A DNA stretch of 64,000 nucleotides, from the NCBI GenBank assembly GCA_013397455.1, contig VYZB01000192.1:92161-156160 (forward strand), in the 5' to 3' direction. Made by a program: the position numbers and the translations under genes. This DNA comes from Crotophaga sulcirostris. Lineage: Eukaryota > Chordata > Aves > Cuculiformes > Crotophagidae. The notes below the pieces were generated by a model. It was not told where the DNA came from. It did not search any database and saw only the letters and a list, made by a program, of their open reading frames with translations. This document shows, piece after piece, positions 39,801 to 53,525 of the stretch; within the stretch, counting starts at the first letter, position 1; each line of letters begins with the position of its first letter.

Positions 39801-39968
39801 TTCATGGGGGTAAACCACCGGTCCAGTTCGAGAAGGACCCTTATTTCATTGGGGGGTGGTTTAACCAGGATCTTTTCAGAGGTTTGGGCTCCTGTGTGGT
39901 ATCCACAAACTGTGTTTGCATACCCAACAGAGTTGCTGAGAGTCAGAGGACCTTTGAGTTGACCAAGA

Positions 39969-40089
39969 TCATAGAATCGTAGAATGGTTTGGGTTGGAAG
40001 GGATCTTAAAGATCATCCAGCTCCACACCCCCTGCTGTGGGCAGGGACAACTTCCACTGGACCAGGCTGCTCAAGACTCCATCCAACCC
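39969..40089 (-). mobile_element. CR1 LINE 3' end, minus orientation
   Basis: 'ATCATAGAATCGTAGAATGG', 'GGTTGGAAGGGATCTTAAAG' and 'CTGTGGGCAGGGACAACTTC' show a CR1 subfamily different from its neighbours (the version with the 'GGCAGGGACA..TTCCACTGGACCAGG' segment). Confidence 0.92.
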
Positions 40090-40091
40090 AA

Positions 40092-40144
40092 GATGAACTA
40101 GATGATCACTAAGGTCCCTTCTGACCCAAATCACTATTGTGAAA
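40092..40144 (+). mobile_element. CR1 LINE 3' terminus, plus orientation
   Basis: Only the last ~50 bp: 'GAACTAGATGATCACTAAGG', 'TCCCTTCTGACCCAAATCAC', then one degenerate terminal unit. It directly abuts the minus-oriented fragment before it. Confidence 0.8.
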
Positions 40145-42336
40145 TTTGGAGTTTGGCTCTCCTTTTTTAAAACGTGAGGCTCCCCACAACTCCAGTTGCA
40201 GAGGACAGCGTGAAGTCATGACCTATGGCCGGGTTTTAAAAGCTCAGAAACCAGAGTGCTAAAGACCTCACTCCCTCCCAATCAAATACACACATACACA
40301 CATCTATTTTATAAATTTAAATCTTGTGATTTCGAGGTTTATGATTTTTGAACAGGTGGGGACAGGTCTACTGGGATTTAGATGTGTGATAAAACCTTGT
40401 CCCAGGACTGAATCCAGCAACAAGGCAGACCCTTACCTTTCCCACAGTAGGCTACTGCACACTCTTCCAGCACTGACGGAAACAAGGCTACTCAGCCAGT
40501 TGGACTCAGGTTTAGCCTAGCCTACTGGGCCCGTACTTCATGCCGATTTAGACCCCCTGGCAACACTCTCCCTTTTTATAGACAGAGAACCAGAGAAAGG
40601 AGAAAGCTGTGGCCTTCAGGCAGCTTTCCGTGAGAGCCTGCAGGCACAGATGGTGTTATTTCCCCCCCCCCGAGGGCCGTGGGGTACCCACAGCAGCTAC
40701 GCTGGTGTGCGGCTGAGCAGGGTGCTTGGGATTTGCATGTGCCCTTTGCATGACAGGCAGCAGCTATTTGAGTGACAATGAGGCGAGGGGCAGGTTAGGT
40801 GGAAAGATATTCCTCTGCCTACATGGGCTGCTGCTGGCAGCTGCAGTCCAGCAGCCATCCTCGCCTCCCCTATCAATATCCTTTCCCCTGAGCTGGAAGG
40901 ACTAAGGGATAATTTAGTCTTTATGCTAGTTTGGACTTCGCCTGATTAACAGCTGAGCCTGATTACACAGGCCTTGCTGTCCCTTCTGGGAAATAGTCCA
41001 GACAGCACGGAGGGCCCACTGCTCCTCCTGCCAGCGCTGCCACTGCTGAGCCCTCTTATTCCATTTTGAATTGCAAGATGGGCTGCTTGTTCTCTCTGCT
41101 GTCCTCCCTGTGCACTCACCACCTGAGACCAAAGGACCAAGTTTTTCTTGAGGTCCCTAAGTCACATTCACACGCAAGACTTGAACACACAGCTGTAGAG
41201 GCAGCTGCCAGAGAGCTGAGCTCTTGTGGCTACTGATCACATGGAGCTGGGCCCTGGAACGAGGTGGAGCCCATCTTCATCGGGCCTTCCTTATCCACCC
41301 CAGTCCCCCCTTTCTTTCACAGCTTGGCACCTAAGTCTGTGCCAATCCATGTCAGGGCTACGCTGGGTGCCTTGGTTTTCCACCTAACTGTGAGCAAGAG
41401 TGAGCTGTCAAGTAGGAGCCGGTTCAAGCAGCAAAGCTGAAGGTCCATTCAAGTTGAACATCCCAGCTTCTGCTATTTCAGGGATAACAGAGTAAGTGGC
41501 AGACTGGGCACAGCTGAAGTACTGGGAACTGGCAGCAGCTAGCAGTTGCAGTGCAGCAGCCAGCCCATATATCAATAGGGGATTGCCACTTAGGAGCACT
41601 TGTATCACCCAGACACAAGATTCAGATCTCCATCTATATCAGCAGTTCTGCAGAGCTCAGATGAAGGGAAGTTTTGGTTTTGGACTTGTGCAATTTTCCA
41701 AGCTAATCAACATATGGTGTTTTACTTGCTATCTCCAGCTTTTTGTATTAGCTGTGATCCAAGTTTAAACACTGTAGATGGATTAGGATGGTCATAATGC
41801 CACAGTCATTTGGAGGGGAATTATGCAGGGAGTTGGAGGAAAATAGTGCAAAAGTAGAGCCAGGATCAGTTTAAAAGCAGCCGTGCACAGCTGAGCTATT
41901 TTTGGAGCAGCCTCTGTTGCGCAGAGGAGTAGGAGTTATCTCAACTTCTAAAGCTCAATGAAAACACTTGACCCCTGACTTGAACTGGGACCTCTGCTAT
42001 TGATCTCAGGAAAACTTAGGAGCGAGGGCAGTCACATTCTGCCTGCAGCGGCTCTGGCTCCTGAATGGCTCCGCCTGTTTTTCGGAGCTGTGGCATTGAA
42101 CTCTCTCTCCAGTCTCTCCACATTGTCTCCCCAGTCTGTGGGTGACTACGGCTGTATGACAGTTTGTCTCCATTGTCTTTGGAGCTCCTTTGAAATAAGT
42201 GTAGGCTACTATTATATTGCTTAGTAGTCTCTCTTCACCAGAGTACAAGCCCACCTCCTGTAACATTTTCTCCTGGATTCTGTGCTACAGGACCGTCATC
42301 ACCTCAGCTGATGCTACTAAGATTTTCAAAATCCCT
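40145..42336. other. Intergenic, nothing recognised
   Basis: Unique sequence with a short C8 run near 40663. No coding or RNA signature recognised. Confidence 0.55.
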
Positions 42337-42530
42337 CTGGAACTGGAAGGCTCCAAACAGGACAAAATATCTAGGTACAGCCTCACCAGCATTGAGCAGA
42401 TTGGGATAATAACTTAATTTGATCTGCTGGCCACCTTCCTCCTAAGGTAGTCCAGCATGTGGACGGCATTATTTGCAATGAGGACACTCTGCTTGGCCTC
42501 CACACGTAACCCCTTGGTCCTTTTTAGCTG
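42337..42530 (-). mobile_element. Old CR1-type LINE internal fragment, minus orientation
   Basis: 'CAGCCTCACCAGCATTGAGC', 'TTGATCTGCTGGCCACCTTC' and 'CCTTGGTCCTTTTTAGCTGG' follow, in order, the reverse complement of the CR1 ORF2 region just upstream of the common 3' fragment. Strongly diverged. Confidence 0.65.
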
Positions 42531-45500
42531 GGTATGAACAGGTATATCTACACTGACAGATCATAGAGGACCAAGGAGTGCTTCTGCTGGCATTCGTGGG
42601 TCCCCCATTGCTAGCTGGCATTTGGGATTCGGCCCCCAGAGCCCCACTCTTGGTGGTACCCTGAGTATTTGTCCATTTTCTGTTCAAGGCACCTGAAATT
42701 ATGTGAGAGCTGGGGTACGGCAGGGCTCACCCACCAACTGACATCTACTGACCCAAGCAAGTGTCAAAGAACAGAGCACCAGCAGGGGCTGTCTGGTGGC
42801 AAGACACTGGATGGTGTCTCCTGTGGCATTATGACCATCGTAATCCATCTACAAGTTCAGGTAGCCCAGTGCTATCCTGCACTCTGAGGCACAGATGGTC
42901 TGAAAGAGAGACTCTTGCACATAACAGAGCAAAACATCACATGCAATTTTGTGACAACTTTATTGGACCACAGAGCCGTCCTTCAGCATCCTGTTTCCAA
43001 GCTTGGGATGTGTTGGCAATACCCACAAAGAGGAGTTTGATCAGTCTTCCTATGACACAGCATAACCGAAGCAGGACAACTCACAGCCTGAGCTGTTTGC
43101 TGTCTTTGCAGCTACACTGTGAACTCGTTTTGATTATACATAGGCACTGTTCCCCAGACAGGTAGTTTAAATGTAGAACATCTCCAAGTTTTTTAAATGC
43201 TGTTTCAACATTTCATTTTGAAGCAGCTTGTCACTTATGCATTTTTTTTAAGGCAAAGTAAAATATTTCCATTGATCTGAAACTCATTTCTTTGCAAAGG
43301 GTTTTTATAAATGTGAAATTTCAAATTCCAGCCTGCTTTTCTGGTATCGGCTGAAAGCAGAAGTTGAAGAGGTAGAACTGCCTCAGCCAAAAATACAGAG
43401 GAAAACAAAGGAACGTTGATACTTCTAGACTTCAGATGACCTTTGTTCACTTTCTGACTGTTAAATTTTGGTTTTCTGGATTGTTCAAGTTTTAAAATTT
43501 TCTTCCTTTGTGAACAAATTGTAATGGTCTGGCTGAAAGTATTTCCGTCCTTGACCAGAAAGAGTGAAGGCTGCTGAGCCATATCGTGTTTGCTGAGCCC
43601 AGATTTCAAGTGTTTTGCTTTGGGAAGCTTGGGGGCCTGTGTTCCTGGGTTGGCTGACTGGGATTTTAAGAGCAGGATCTGTTTTCTCTTCCTGGTGTCA
43701 TGTAGGTGCACTAAGGGAATCATCAGCCCAGAGATAACAACGTTGTTCTTACAGGTAGTGGTTTGCTCTCTTCTGCTAACTGTTGCCTGTCTGAAGTGCT
43801 GTGCAATTAGAGATGGAGTTCATTGCCTGAGAGGTGTGGGTAGACCATAGCAAGAAGGTTGCTAACTGCAGGTATTGGTGCGCTGCCACCCCAGTCCTGG
43901 CTGGGAGCACTGGGAGGTGCACTGCAGAATCAGACATGAGTTTTCTTTTGGATGTTGTTTTGTACCAGGTGTTGTGTCCTGGCCAAGCTCCTTTTGCTGT
44001 GCTACTTGCACTGCCTTCACTGACAATGATCTGAGGAGGGCTGTGCTGTGCCTGCTTGCTGGCAGTTCTGGCCCATCAAGGCTTATTAGCTGTGCTCTGC
44101 ACCATGCTGAAGTGACCATGCTGCTTCAGGACACAAGCTGTGCTTCAGCTAATAAGAGCAGTTGGGCCTGAGGTGGCTTGCCATGGAGCTAGAATGGGGG
44201 CCTCCACCTTTAAGGTATAGCTCATGTGCAACCTGGACTCACTGCCCACAGAGCTGCCTCTTAAGCTTTTAGCTCACCCTGTGCAAGCTGGGTAGCAGGG
44301 GGGGTGCGTTTGGGCTCTGCTCCTGCTGCTCTTATTTGTGGAAACTGGGCAACTATGCATGGAAAAAAGTCAGCAGAGAGTGCCTTGCCAGCTGTTCATC
44401 TGCTGGCAATAACCTGAATTTCACGTGTCGGTGCAATGATGTTCAAAGGAGGTGTAGGGCTATGGAAACCTGCCTCTACATGCCCAGAGAACACATGAGA
44501 GCTTGCGAGCAGAAGCACTTATGTTTCTCCACCTTGGCCCCCTTGTGATCTTTCTGCAAACAGCCCTGCAGGGAGAACCACTTCATTTTCTGGTCTGTGT
44601 TTCCTACACTCACAATACCTGGGGAAAAAATGACAGCTTTCTTTTCTTGAGACTACATGTCAAGTGCCCGGGGCTGTAATGAAATATAAATCTACCTGAT
44701 GCTGGACATAATACACGGGTGTTTTCTTATAGACTTGAGGGAAGAGCCTGCCATGTCTCCAGCTCACAGCAGCCTACTGCGACTGGAGGAGAGCAACTCT
44801 CAAGCTTCACTCATCTTGTTACTCGACAGCTAAATGAGGGCATGATATTTGTTAGGGTATAGCAAGGCTCCTGGGAAAATATGATCAAATGCAAAGATCA
44901 TTTGGGGGCTTTAACCAAGGAGCCTATTTTGGAAACTGGTTCCTGACCCGATTCATAGCCATTGGTGCTTGTTTCAGAGTTGCCAAGTGCCCATCGTGCT
45001 TCTCGTCTGGAGGCTCCTTGTTAGACAGCTGCAGATGTCTGACGTGCCTTTCCTTCAAGCCTGACCCCATTAGATCTGGCGAGAGCAGGTGAACACAAAC
45101 AGAACCAGAGCTGACCTGGAGAGGAAGGAAGAGGCAACGAGACCTGAATTGCCCAAAACCCCTTTCTGCATTGCAGTAAGGGTTGCCACCCAGGAAGGGG
45201 AGAAGGAGAAGCTCTGTGTCCGAAGGAGCTTGCTGGGCTCAGGCAGGACCCTCTCTGCTACGTCTCTGAGCTTGACCCAGCATGCGGCTGCAATACAGTA
45301 GTTTAATGAGTTGCCATGTGCCAGCCACACCATGGTAGCCATCTGTGTGTGTGCCCCACACCTGTGTTGGATGCGTGGTGTGCAGCGAGGTGCTAAGGAA
45401 ACCTGCCTCACCTCCATGTCTCTGCGAGCCAAGCTTTTACAAGTGGCTTTGAGTTTGCCATGGGCTTCGGATGGCCACTTCCACTCAGCTGCTGTAGGGC

Positions 45501-48500
45501 AGTGAGCCACCAGGCTGCAGAGTTTGGATCTCTTTGTCTTTCCCCAAAGTGAGGAGTCAAGCTTTGCTGGAAGGAAATGTTTCTCCACATGCTGCCCATG
45601 CAGGCATTTGCTGCCACAGATCACTGAGACCAACGATCGTACACTATTCAAAAAAAGCATCAAATATTTGTTTAAATGGTGCTTCCAGGAGCCCTATCAG
45701 TGAATATGGAAAAAGATTCATGATGGAAACTTGGTTTTGAAATTTTACGACCTACACTGGCTGCAGAGTTTGTGAGATGTTCTCAAAGGACAGGTAGTCC
45801 ATCATGGGGGACAGCAGGTTTCTGAGCACCTTTTCCAGAAGAAGTAGCCTTAGCCCTTGTCAGGAGGCTGCACTGGATTAACCTTATCCCTGGTCTGGCA
45901 GGTTCAGCCTGAAACCTCTTCACATAGCTCACGTCAAACCAAGACCCAACAAATGCTCTCAGCTCAGATTTTAGCATGATTTGATTACAATCTTTCTTTT
46001 AAAACATCCTCAACACCGCATCGGTTGAAGGTTATTTTTTAAATTGTGCAGCTGAATAAAAAGGAAATTACCTATGAAGACTTCTGGAAAATAAAATTTT
46101 AATTAGTTGGTGAGGAGTCATCCTTGGTAAATGCCTAGTAGCTGGCTCGATGTGCATCTTCTGTCTGCCTTTGTGTGTGGGTACATATGGTCTCAGTGGA
46201 TGTGTATGGAGTGGAAGCAGTCCTGTTCTGTAGGTCCCCTGTGCTCAGGTTTGTGTTTGTGTACTGGGAGAGTTAATGAGAACAGACTGCCTTTCTTTCC
46301 CTTCGTTCCCCAATCCCATCTGTTCAAACAAAAGGCTGAAAGGGAAAGAGAGCTGAGACCCTGCTGGTCAAGAGGGGATGGATAATAACACATATCCTTG
46401 GGCTACATTTCAGCACATGCAACCCTTTCAAGCTGTGCTAAAGCTTTTATTCAGGCAAGAGAAAGAACAACCAATATAAAATAAGTTTTTTCTTCTTTTT
46501 AGAAAAGCTGCAGCAGGCCTGAAGGATGCTACATTCCATTCTATCCGTCTAATGTTTTATAAAGCTAGATTACTAAAAAAAGAGTCTGAAACAGCAGTGG
46601 TTATAGAGCACGGTGTTGGGCTAGAGCAAGCGACATATGCAGAGGGGCCAGGGATGGCTTAGAAAGTCAATTTTCACTGTGTTTGCACATGGTAACAGTT
46701 CCAGATTCATGTAATTAACTATACATCAAAAGGGTGTGAAGGAAGATATATTCCTCTCCACCCTGGGGATTTGATGGGTACTTTGCAATTCATGGTTAAC
46801 CCCCCATTCACGTATTTGTCATTATGGTCATGCCAAACAACTCATCTGAAGATCAAAACAGCTTTCTCGGGGACTGTTACAGAGAGAGCAGCATGAGGGA
46901 TGGTACCTCAAATCCCAAAGCTGGTACCAAGTGGCAGAAAGGTATGCAAGCCCTGGATGGCAGCACTGGTGCTCAGCCCTCTGCCAGCCATTCCAGGGAC
47001 ATCGTAATGGTTTAAAGGAGAAAAATGGTCTCAAGTGCCATTAGTTTAATGCTTCATAATGTCATGTGTCTGTTTTAAATGCAATCACAGAGCTCAGGGG
47101 ACACCCAGGACTAAAATAAAAAGGAGGAAAAGAGCTTCCAGAAATGTAATAAAGGAAAGGAAGACAGGGGAATCTTTGGTGAGCAAAAAAATGAGATTCA
47201 CTGACTCCTTTCCATTGAGCAGGTATCACACAAGTAATCGGTGTAGGGCTGTTAAAGGCATATGCACCATGAGAACCAATTGCACCTAGGTTGCAGTAGA
47301 CACAGGAAACTAATAGAATCAGAACTGGAGAGGAGGAGAGAAAGTTTTGCAAAGCGCAGAATCTAGTCCTGGACAAATTTTCAGAAACAGTAATTTCAAG
47401 GGCGATTTTCAGTGCTGTGTGCCTCCGCCTCGTTTTCAGAAGTGACACATAACAGATCCCACTGAACGCGTCCATCATCCCCCACCAATCCAGCAAGTTT
47501 ATTGCCATGCATGCTGGTGCCTAATTGCAGGGTGCTGGACTCCCACTGGCTCGAAGAGAGGGAGTCACAGAAAATTAAACAGATCAGAAAGAGTGAACAA
47601 GCTGAAGCTGACCCGTTCATGGCAAATAAAAGTGCAAATAAATACATGCAATAAGCCAAGAGTACAAGTAGTGGTTATGCTCATGTAAGCTTTAGAAATC
47701 TTTCTAGGTGTCTCATATCTCGTTTCAATCACACAGGTGGAGCTGTTTCCTTATGTACAAAATCTGCCTTTAGTTGGTATTTCCCAGTCCAAGCAGGCCA
47801 GTACATTCTCCTTTCAGACAGGAGCTGTTCACTTCCAGTGGTCATCAGTTATTCCTCTTCAAGATGGGATTAAACAAGGTATGGGGACTGTTGGACTGGC
47901 CAGCACTGCTCCTTTGTGAACCTTTCCTTTTGAATCCCAGCAGTCAGGAGCAACCTGATTTTGTGCATCGATGCCAGGGACTAATCTAATGTAAAATTTG
48001 CATGAGCAGCATATCCTCTCTACTCCTCTTCTCACAGGGGATCCATCTCACACGTAGAGTGCATGCTATGGCCGCTCTCTTGTCTATCATTTGAAAGCAG
48101 ACCCCTGAGCCTGGCCTAACGGCACACTACTGATATATTAGCAGGACGTGCCTCTGCTGAATTCATCCATCAAGCAACCGCAAGAGGTGATTTCTAGGGA
48201 TTAATGTGCTTGGTGAGTGTATACAGAGATTGAAAGGAGAAGAGATCGCAGTAGTAGCTGAAAAGTAGTACTGAAAAGGCAGAAAAACGAATGTGGCAGA
48301 AACAGGGCCTTTAGCATTGCAGATGGGTATAGATCAATAGGTGGTTGTCTTCAGATCCTCTATTAGCTTTCTGCAACAGCTATTTGTAGAAAACAAGAAA
48401 ATGAAGTTCTGGACAATGCTTTCTACAAGGCTGGTTGCATTGTAAGAATCTGTTCCCAGTGTCTTACAGCCTAAACAAATGTAACCCTTGAGGCTGAGAT

Positions 48501-49899
48501 CCACCGTGGTGGATGCCTCTGGTGATTTGGATTAGGGGAGCCAAGTTTGCTCTGAAGCAGTTCAAAAGCAGTTTCTAAGAAAAAGGCTAGAGACAGAGAA
48601 ACAGTTGTATCTGTAGTTCAAAATTGACTCGCAACACCTTTCTTTGAGAAGATCTAAAACTTCTTTGGAGAAGTGATTAGAAATCTGGCTCTAGGAAGGG
48701 CCTCCTCTGCAAGGGATATGAATTCTGTCATATCCTGGAAAACTGCCCCAGTTTGGTCATATCGTGAACCTCCAAAGAAAATGAGAGTATTTTTCATTTG
48801 CACTTACCCAATAGGGTTTTGTCAGAATTTAACAGACAGATTGTCTGTCCATTTTTGGCATGCATGACCACTGTGCATGACCCATCCCAAGAGAGCAAAA
48901 GAGTGCAATCCTGAGTTACCTTATCCTTGCAGTTTGCTTAACCATGTGGGGCTGCTTTGGTGCTGGGTACCACGAGGATGGAGTGCCAATTGTGGGAATA
49001 CAGATGAGGGAGATAAATAGGAAAGTTTATTTTGCATTTCACCAATGGTCAAAAATGTAGTCAGATAGACTAGACTTACAGTTACAGGAGTCACTGAGCA
49101 AGGAGGAAAGTCAATGAAGTAGATATATTTTCTGTCATAGGTGAAATGGATAAAATTCTTCCTTTAGTTCCTGATGTGAAACAAGTAAATTAAAGGGAAT
49201 ATTTTTCACTACAGGCCATCAGAGGCAGTTTCTGTGATCCCAGATATATTACCTGAATGTGATGTATCAACAGGTTTCCAGCACAGGGCTTTAGAAAAAC
49301 AGAGTGCTCATTGGTGTGTATTTAACTATGTTCTTTCTGGGGAACATCCCCTCCTTTTACTGTCATTCAGTCTGTGTTTCACATCTTACGCCTCTCCCAG
49401 GAAAACAGTAGCAAGGCTGGTGGCACAAAGATGCCGAGGTCTGTAGAGGTGATATTTGGATGAGTGGTGTGACTGTGGCTTGGAGCAACTTTGAAAAAAA
49501 GTTGGAGTTCCCAGCCAAAAAATCAAGACTGTATATTTCTTATGATGGAAATTATGTGCCTGAAAGAGAAGTTAACACAGCCAGATAGGCAAGAAAAATA
49601 TGTTCAAAGGGATACATCAAAGGTATTCAGGAACTGAAAAAAATCAAAGAGAAGAGCCAAAGGTGTTTCATGCTGGCATTAGAAGGCCAGTGGCTTCAAG
49701 GAAGCTGATGAAGCTTGTCAAATATCTAGAGACAAGTAACAGAAATAGTAGGGTTACTGTGAGTGAAATGGTAAGATTACCATGAGTGAAATATGAACGG
49801 AAATATGGGTCTGTGTGAAATCACAGGGAGAAAAAACAGAGCAAGAGTTGAAAGGCTTGTCTGTGTTGAGCACCAAGGGTATGACTCGGAGTAATCAAA
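42531..49899. other. Intergenic, nothing recognised
   Basis: About 7.4 kb without an identifiable gene or repeat. Open frames such as 43235-43723 and 45070-45663 on the minus strand lack recognisable domains and plausible codon use. AT-rich, non-repetitive stretches near 46400-46600 might be conserved non-coding DNA, but nothing in the window proves it. Confidence 0.5.
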
Positions 49900-50410
49900 T
49901 TTGTAAACATTGACGGAGATGCTGTTTACATCAGGCCTGGACTTCAACCAGGCCCCGGCCCAGCTATCTCCACAGCAGATAATGGGCTCTGGTAAGAGGA
50001 GGATAACAGCACACTGAATATGCCAATCACTTTCCTGTTATCCCAACAGGAAGGCAGGCAAACAGTCATGAGATGCCCAAAATGAGTGATCAGAGATATG
50101 GGGAACCAACTGTGCCTGAGGTTTATGGCGGAAGTGAACAAGACTCTGAAGCAAAAACTCATCCTGTAAAGACTGCAAACTCTGAAAAGGCATAAAAGAC
50201 CGGTTTGAAAAGCAGTAGTCAGCAATCAAGGGGATTCCATGTGTATGAAAGCAATTTTTCTTTATTGAAATATACCTGACAGCAAAACGTATACTCCTCA
50301 ATCTATTGGACTGGCTATTCAAGTACTTACTGAAGAAGGACACAGCACAAGTTTTGGATGGATACATATCACTGTTATAGTTCAAAGTGGCGCCACAACA
50401 GTGTGGGTTG
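49900..50410 (+). mobile_element. Possible retroviral LTR relic with primer-binding-site-like sequence
   Basis: A TATA-like CATAAAAG at 50191-50198 is followed after about 190 bp by TTCA and, three bases later, TGGCGCC at 50388-50394, the invariant start of a tRNA-Lys primer-binding site; the bases after it (ACAACAGTGTGGG) match only loosely. No clear polyadenylation signal, no second LTR, and no convincing gag or pol downstream. Could be a solo or partial endogenous-retrovirus remnant or coincidence. The left boundary is arbitrary. Confidence 0.25.
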
Positions 50411-53400
50411 TCACATGGTCAATAGGAAACTGAAAACAAGAAAAATGCTGATAAAGACGCTGGGAAGCAGAATCCCTGGGGACTTTAACATACAAAAAGC
50501 CAAGATAAAACAAGTAGTTTGTGATTCAGGGACGCAGGAGTTGCTGTTATGCATCCTTATGTTAGGAGTCAAAGTTGCAAATGGTGGGATTGGCCCTACC
50601 TCTATGGAAGGCTGTTTATCAAATAGACTTGTCAGATAAATGCATACAGTGAAGGAATAAGGAACACCCTCTCACAACATCAGTAAAAATGGATCTGAAC
50701 TGAGCATACATCTTTTTTTTTGTAAGGGCATCAGACAAGGACACCAGAATCATGGTAAGATAGTTGGCATAACATGACCACAATGAGCAGACTCACTGCT
50801 GCTCACCAACCATGCTGTTGCTTTCTCAAAAGAGACCTTTAGACACAATAGACTTAGCATTGTTGAACCAGCTAATCCAAATACTAAATGGATATTTCTA
50901 CATTTTGTAGATATCTATTCAAAGTTCTGTGCTGCAGGGATATCAAATAGGGATCCTGTTATATGATGAAACCTATCAGTAATTGGCTTTTGGGGCAAGC
51001 AGGCAAGAACAAATGTGGTGCAACATGTATGGAGACTTACATCATACTGTACCATCCACTTCTGAGTGCTTGCTGAAGGGTGTGACCTTATAGTCCCACT
51101 CAGTAATTAGTAAAAGTTTCTGCTTTCCTAATGCAATGGCCAGCAATAAGCAGAGGCTGACCCACAGATCAAAACAGACTAGAATGTTGAACCACTTGAA
51201 AGCTGGCTTCTAGTTTGCTGGATGGATTTAATAATGCCTTAATAAGTTAGCTGACTACAGATGGGCATAGTCCTGCTTAGCTCCCTTTCTCAGATTCAGA
51301 TGTCACTGCCTGAAACAGTGATTAGACCCATGTGCAACTAATCTCAAACAGTAAGAGCCAGTTCTTGTTTATCCAGAGGCACGTACCAGAGTAGCTCAGA
51401 TATTTTGTGGGACCTTGTAAGCACCTATGTCAGCCAAAGTTTCATACACCTCTTGTGGTGGGATGGAGCAAGGTGGGACTGGGCAGTTTCAGTCACAGGG
51501 TGGAACCGGGCAGGCTACAAATCTTCATGCTTGGTAGGTCAAGTCCTTATACTGCTGCCAGAGCATTTGTAATCTAAACACGTAAAGGGTGGGAAGGGGA
51601 AGCATATGTTGTCTCCCAGGAGGATGGGAGGCATGAAGGAATACCAGACTGGCTGCAAGATTCAGAGATTCAGAGAAATGGCTTTGCTGGTGTCAGTCAA
51701 GCCAGAAGCTGCAACTCTTAGAGAAACTCAAGGAACCATCATGCACAACAAGGAATAAGTCTGGTGCGAACACGTCTCTGAGTGTCACAGTGGTATAACC
51801 TTCACTAGAGAGAGATTCCTCTGCTGAAGATTCTATTGTTTTGAATGCAATTATCTTTTACAAGGTTCTTACAATCCACCTAGTCATCTTCATCTTAATG
51901 TGCTTTTCCTTTCTACATTGTCACGTAAAATCCATTTCCTTTCAATTTACTTCAAGTCTATCTGCATCCAGATTACTGCAACTTGGACACACAGTAATTA
52001 AATGCGGTTTGTCTGAGTAGAAAGGCAATGAATGCTGTTATGACTTGTTTATGCTAGCAAGCAATACAGGCTTCTCTGTGCCATCTTGCCAGTATGACTT
52101 AACCCTACCCTAGAGGGACTGTGTTTTAGGCCATATGCGAGATTCACCATGCATTTAGTCCTTGGGCTATCTTCTGAGGTTGCTGATGAATGCCCCTTGG
52201 GTTTCAGATTCTGAAACTTAGAAATATTCATCCCACTAGGATCTGCCCCAATAGCTCATACCATGCTGATTCTTGCCTGAACCTCTGTTTCTGTTGGAGA
52301 GACTACTGACACCATCTGCGCAATTACAAGGGTTACAAGGGAGTTCTACCCTTTGGCTACAATGCAGTCTGGTGCCAGAATCCCTGTGTGACTGATGGGA
52401 CTTGACCCTGGCCTTGGCCCTCATAACACTATGTGTTTTGGTAGCTTGTAAATCTGTAGTCTTAATCTTGTTTCATGTAGTACTTCACCTTTTGGATGCT
52501 ACTGAGAAGCAAATTGTTTGGTAGCAAGAGTCCTGGATGTCTTGAAATGGTACGAAGGACGTTTTATGAGTGTCTGTAGGTCAAGCATGCACTATAAACC
52601 CACTATTGAGAGCTGCCTTAAGAGTGATTCAAGAAAAGGTTAAGTGAAGTAAATTCACCTCTACAGAGTAAGGTTCAAATCTTGGACACTGTTACAGGGT
52701 GAATAGAGTAGGGAAGTCTTCCATTGATTTATTTTGTACATTGTCTGAAGCTACTACGTGGGTCAAGAAATCTGGTAGTTCCTTCTCAAGAAACCCTTTG
52801 GCATTCATGAGCTTTGTGTGGGGAGCCCTGGACTGGGAGAGCCAGGCAGTCTACTCTGCAGGGGTTTTTTAAGATACTTTCCTTGAAAGTGATGCCTTTT
52901 CTGATGCAGGCTGAAGTAGAGAGTGTAGACTTTGAGACAATCATATGACTATGTACGGAAAGTGATTTTTGCCTTTAAAGACAGTTTCTGAATCTCTGGA
53001 TCGTTTCTTATGTTCTGTTTCATGATCAAGAAATCAGAGATGAGTGTCCCCAAACCACTTTTGGAGACTCCACACCTAGCTGAGCAGCAAGATCTGGCTT
53101 ATACTGGCGATGGCCTCTGTCCACAAAATTTAGGCTGGTCTGTTTATACCGGGGTTGTCTGAATAACTACATATGGTGTCACCCCACAACTCCTTGTCTG
53201 TCTGAGACACCTTTGAATACCTAGGAAACCCTGGGGTCCTTCTTAGGTTTGTCTAGTGACAAGTCTAAGTAACTCCATTGAGACCAGTAGATGTACCTTT
53301 ATGGATCTGACATCAGAGTCCAACCCTTTGGCTTTCAGGAAAACTACATTTGTTTTGCTTATTGCTCTCCTCCCTCCTGACCCAAAAAATCATATTTACC

Positions 53401-53525
53401 TTGCCACATTGGCCTACTGGAGACATACCATACTTTTGTGTTCAGGTCCAAAGAGACAGAAACTTGAAAGAAGCTTGCAGCAGTCAAAGACCTATTTCCT
53501 TCAGATCATGAAGATGTACGTGAGA
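50411..53525. other. Intergenic, nothing firmly recognised
   Basis: Might be decayed internal sequence of the putative LTR element, but six-frame reading gives only broken frames with no clear protease, reverse transcriptase or integrase motif. Confidence 0.4.

Noticed and set aside
43235..43723. 162-codon minus-strand open frame
   Set aside because: No recognisable domain; isolated in intergenic DNA.
45070..45663. 197-codon minus-strand open frame
   Set aside because: No recognisable motif, no splice context, and no typical coding composition.
50358..50639. Possible gag-like open frame after the LTR-like segment
   Set aside because: No nucleocapsid or capsid motif could be recognised, and the frame is short.
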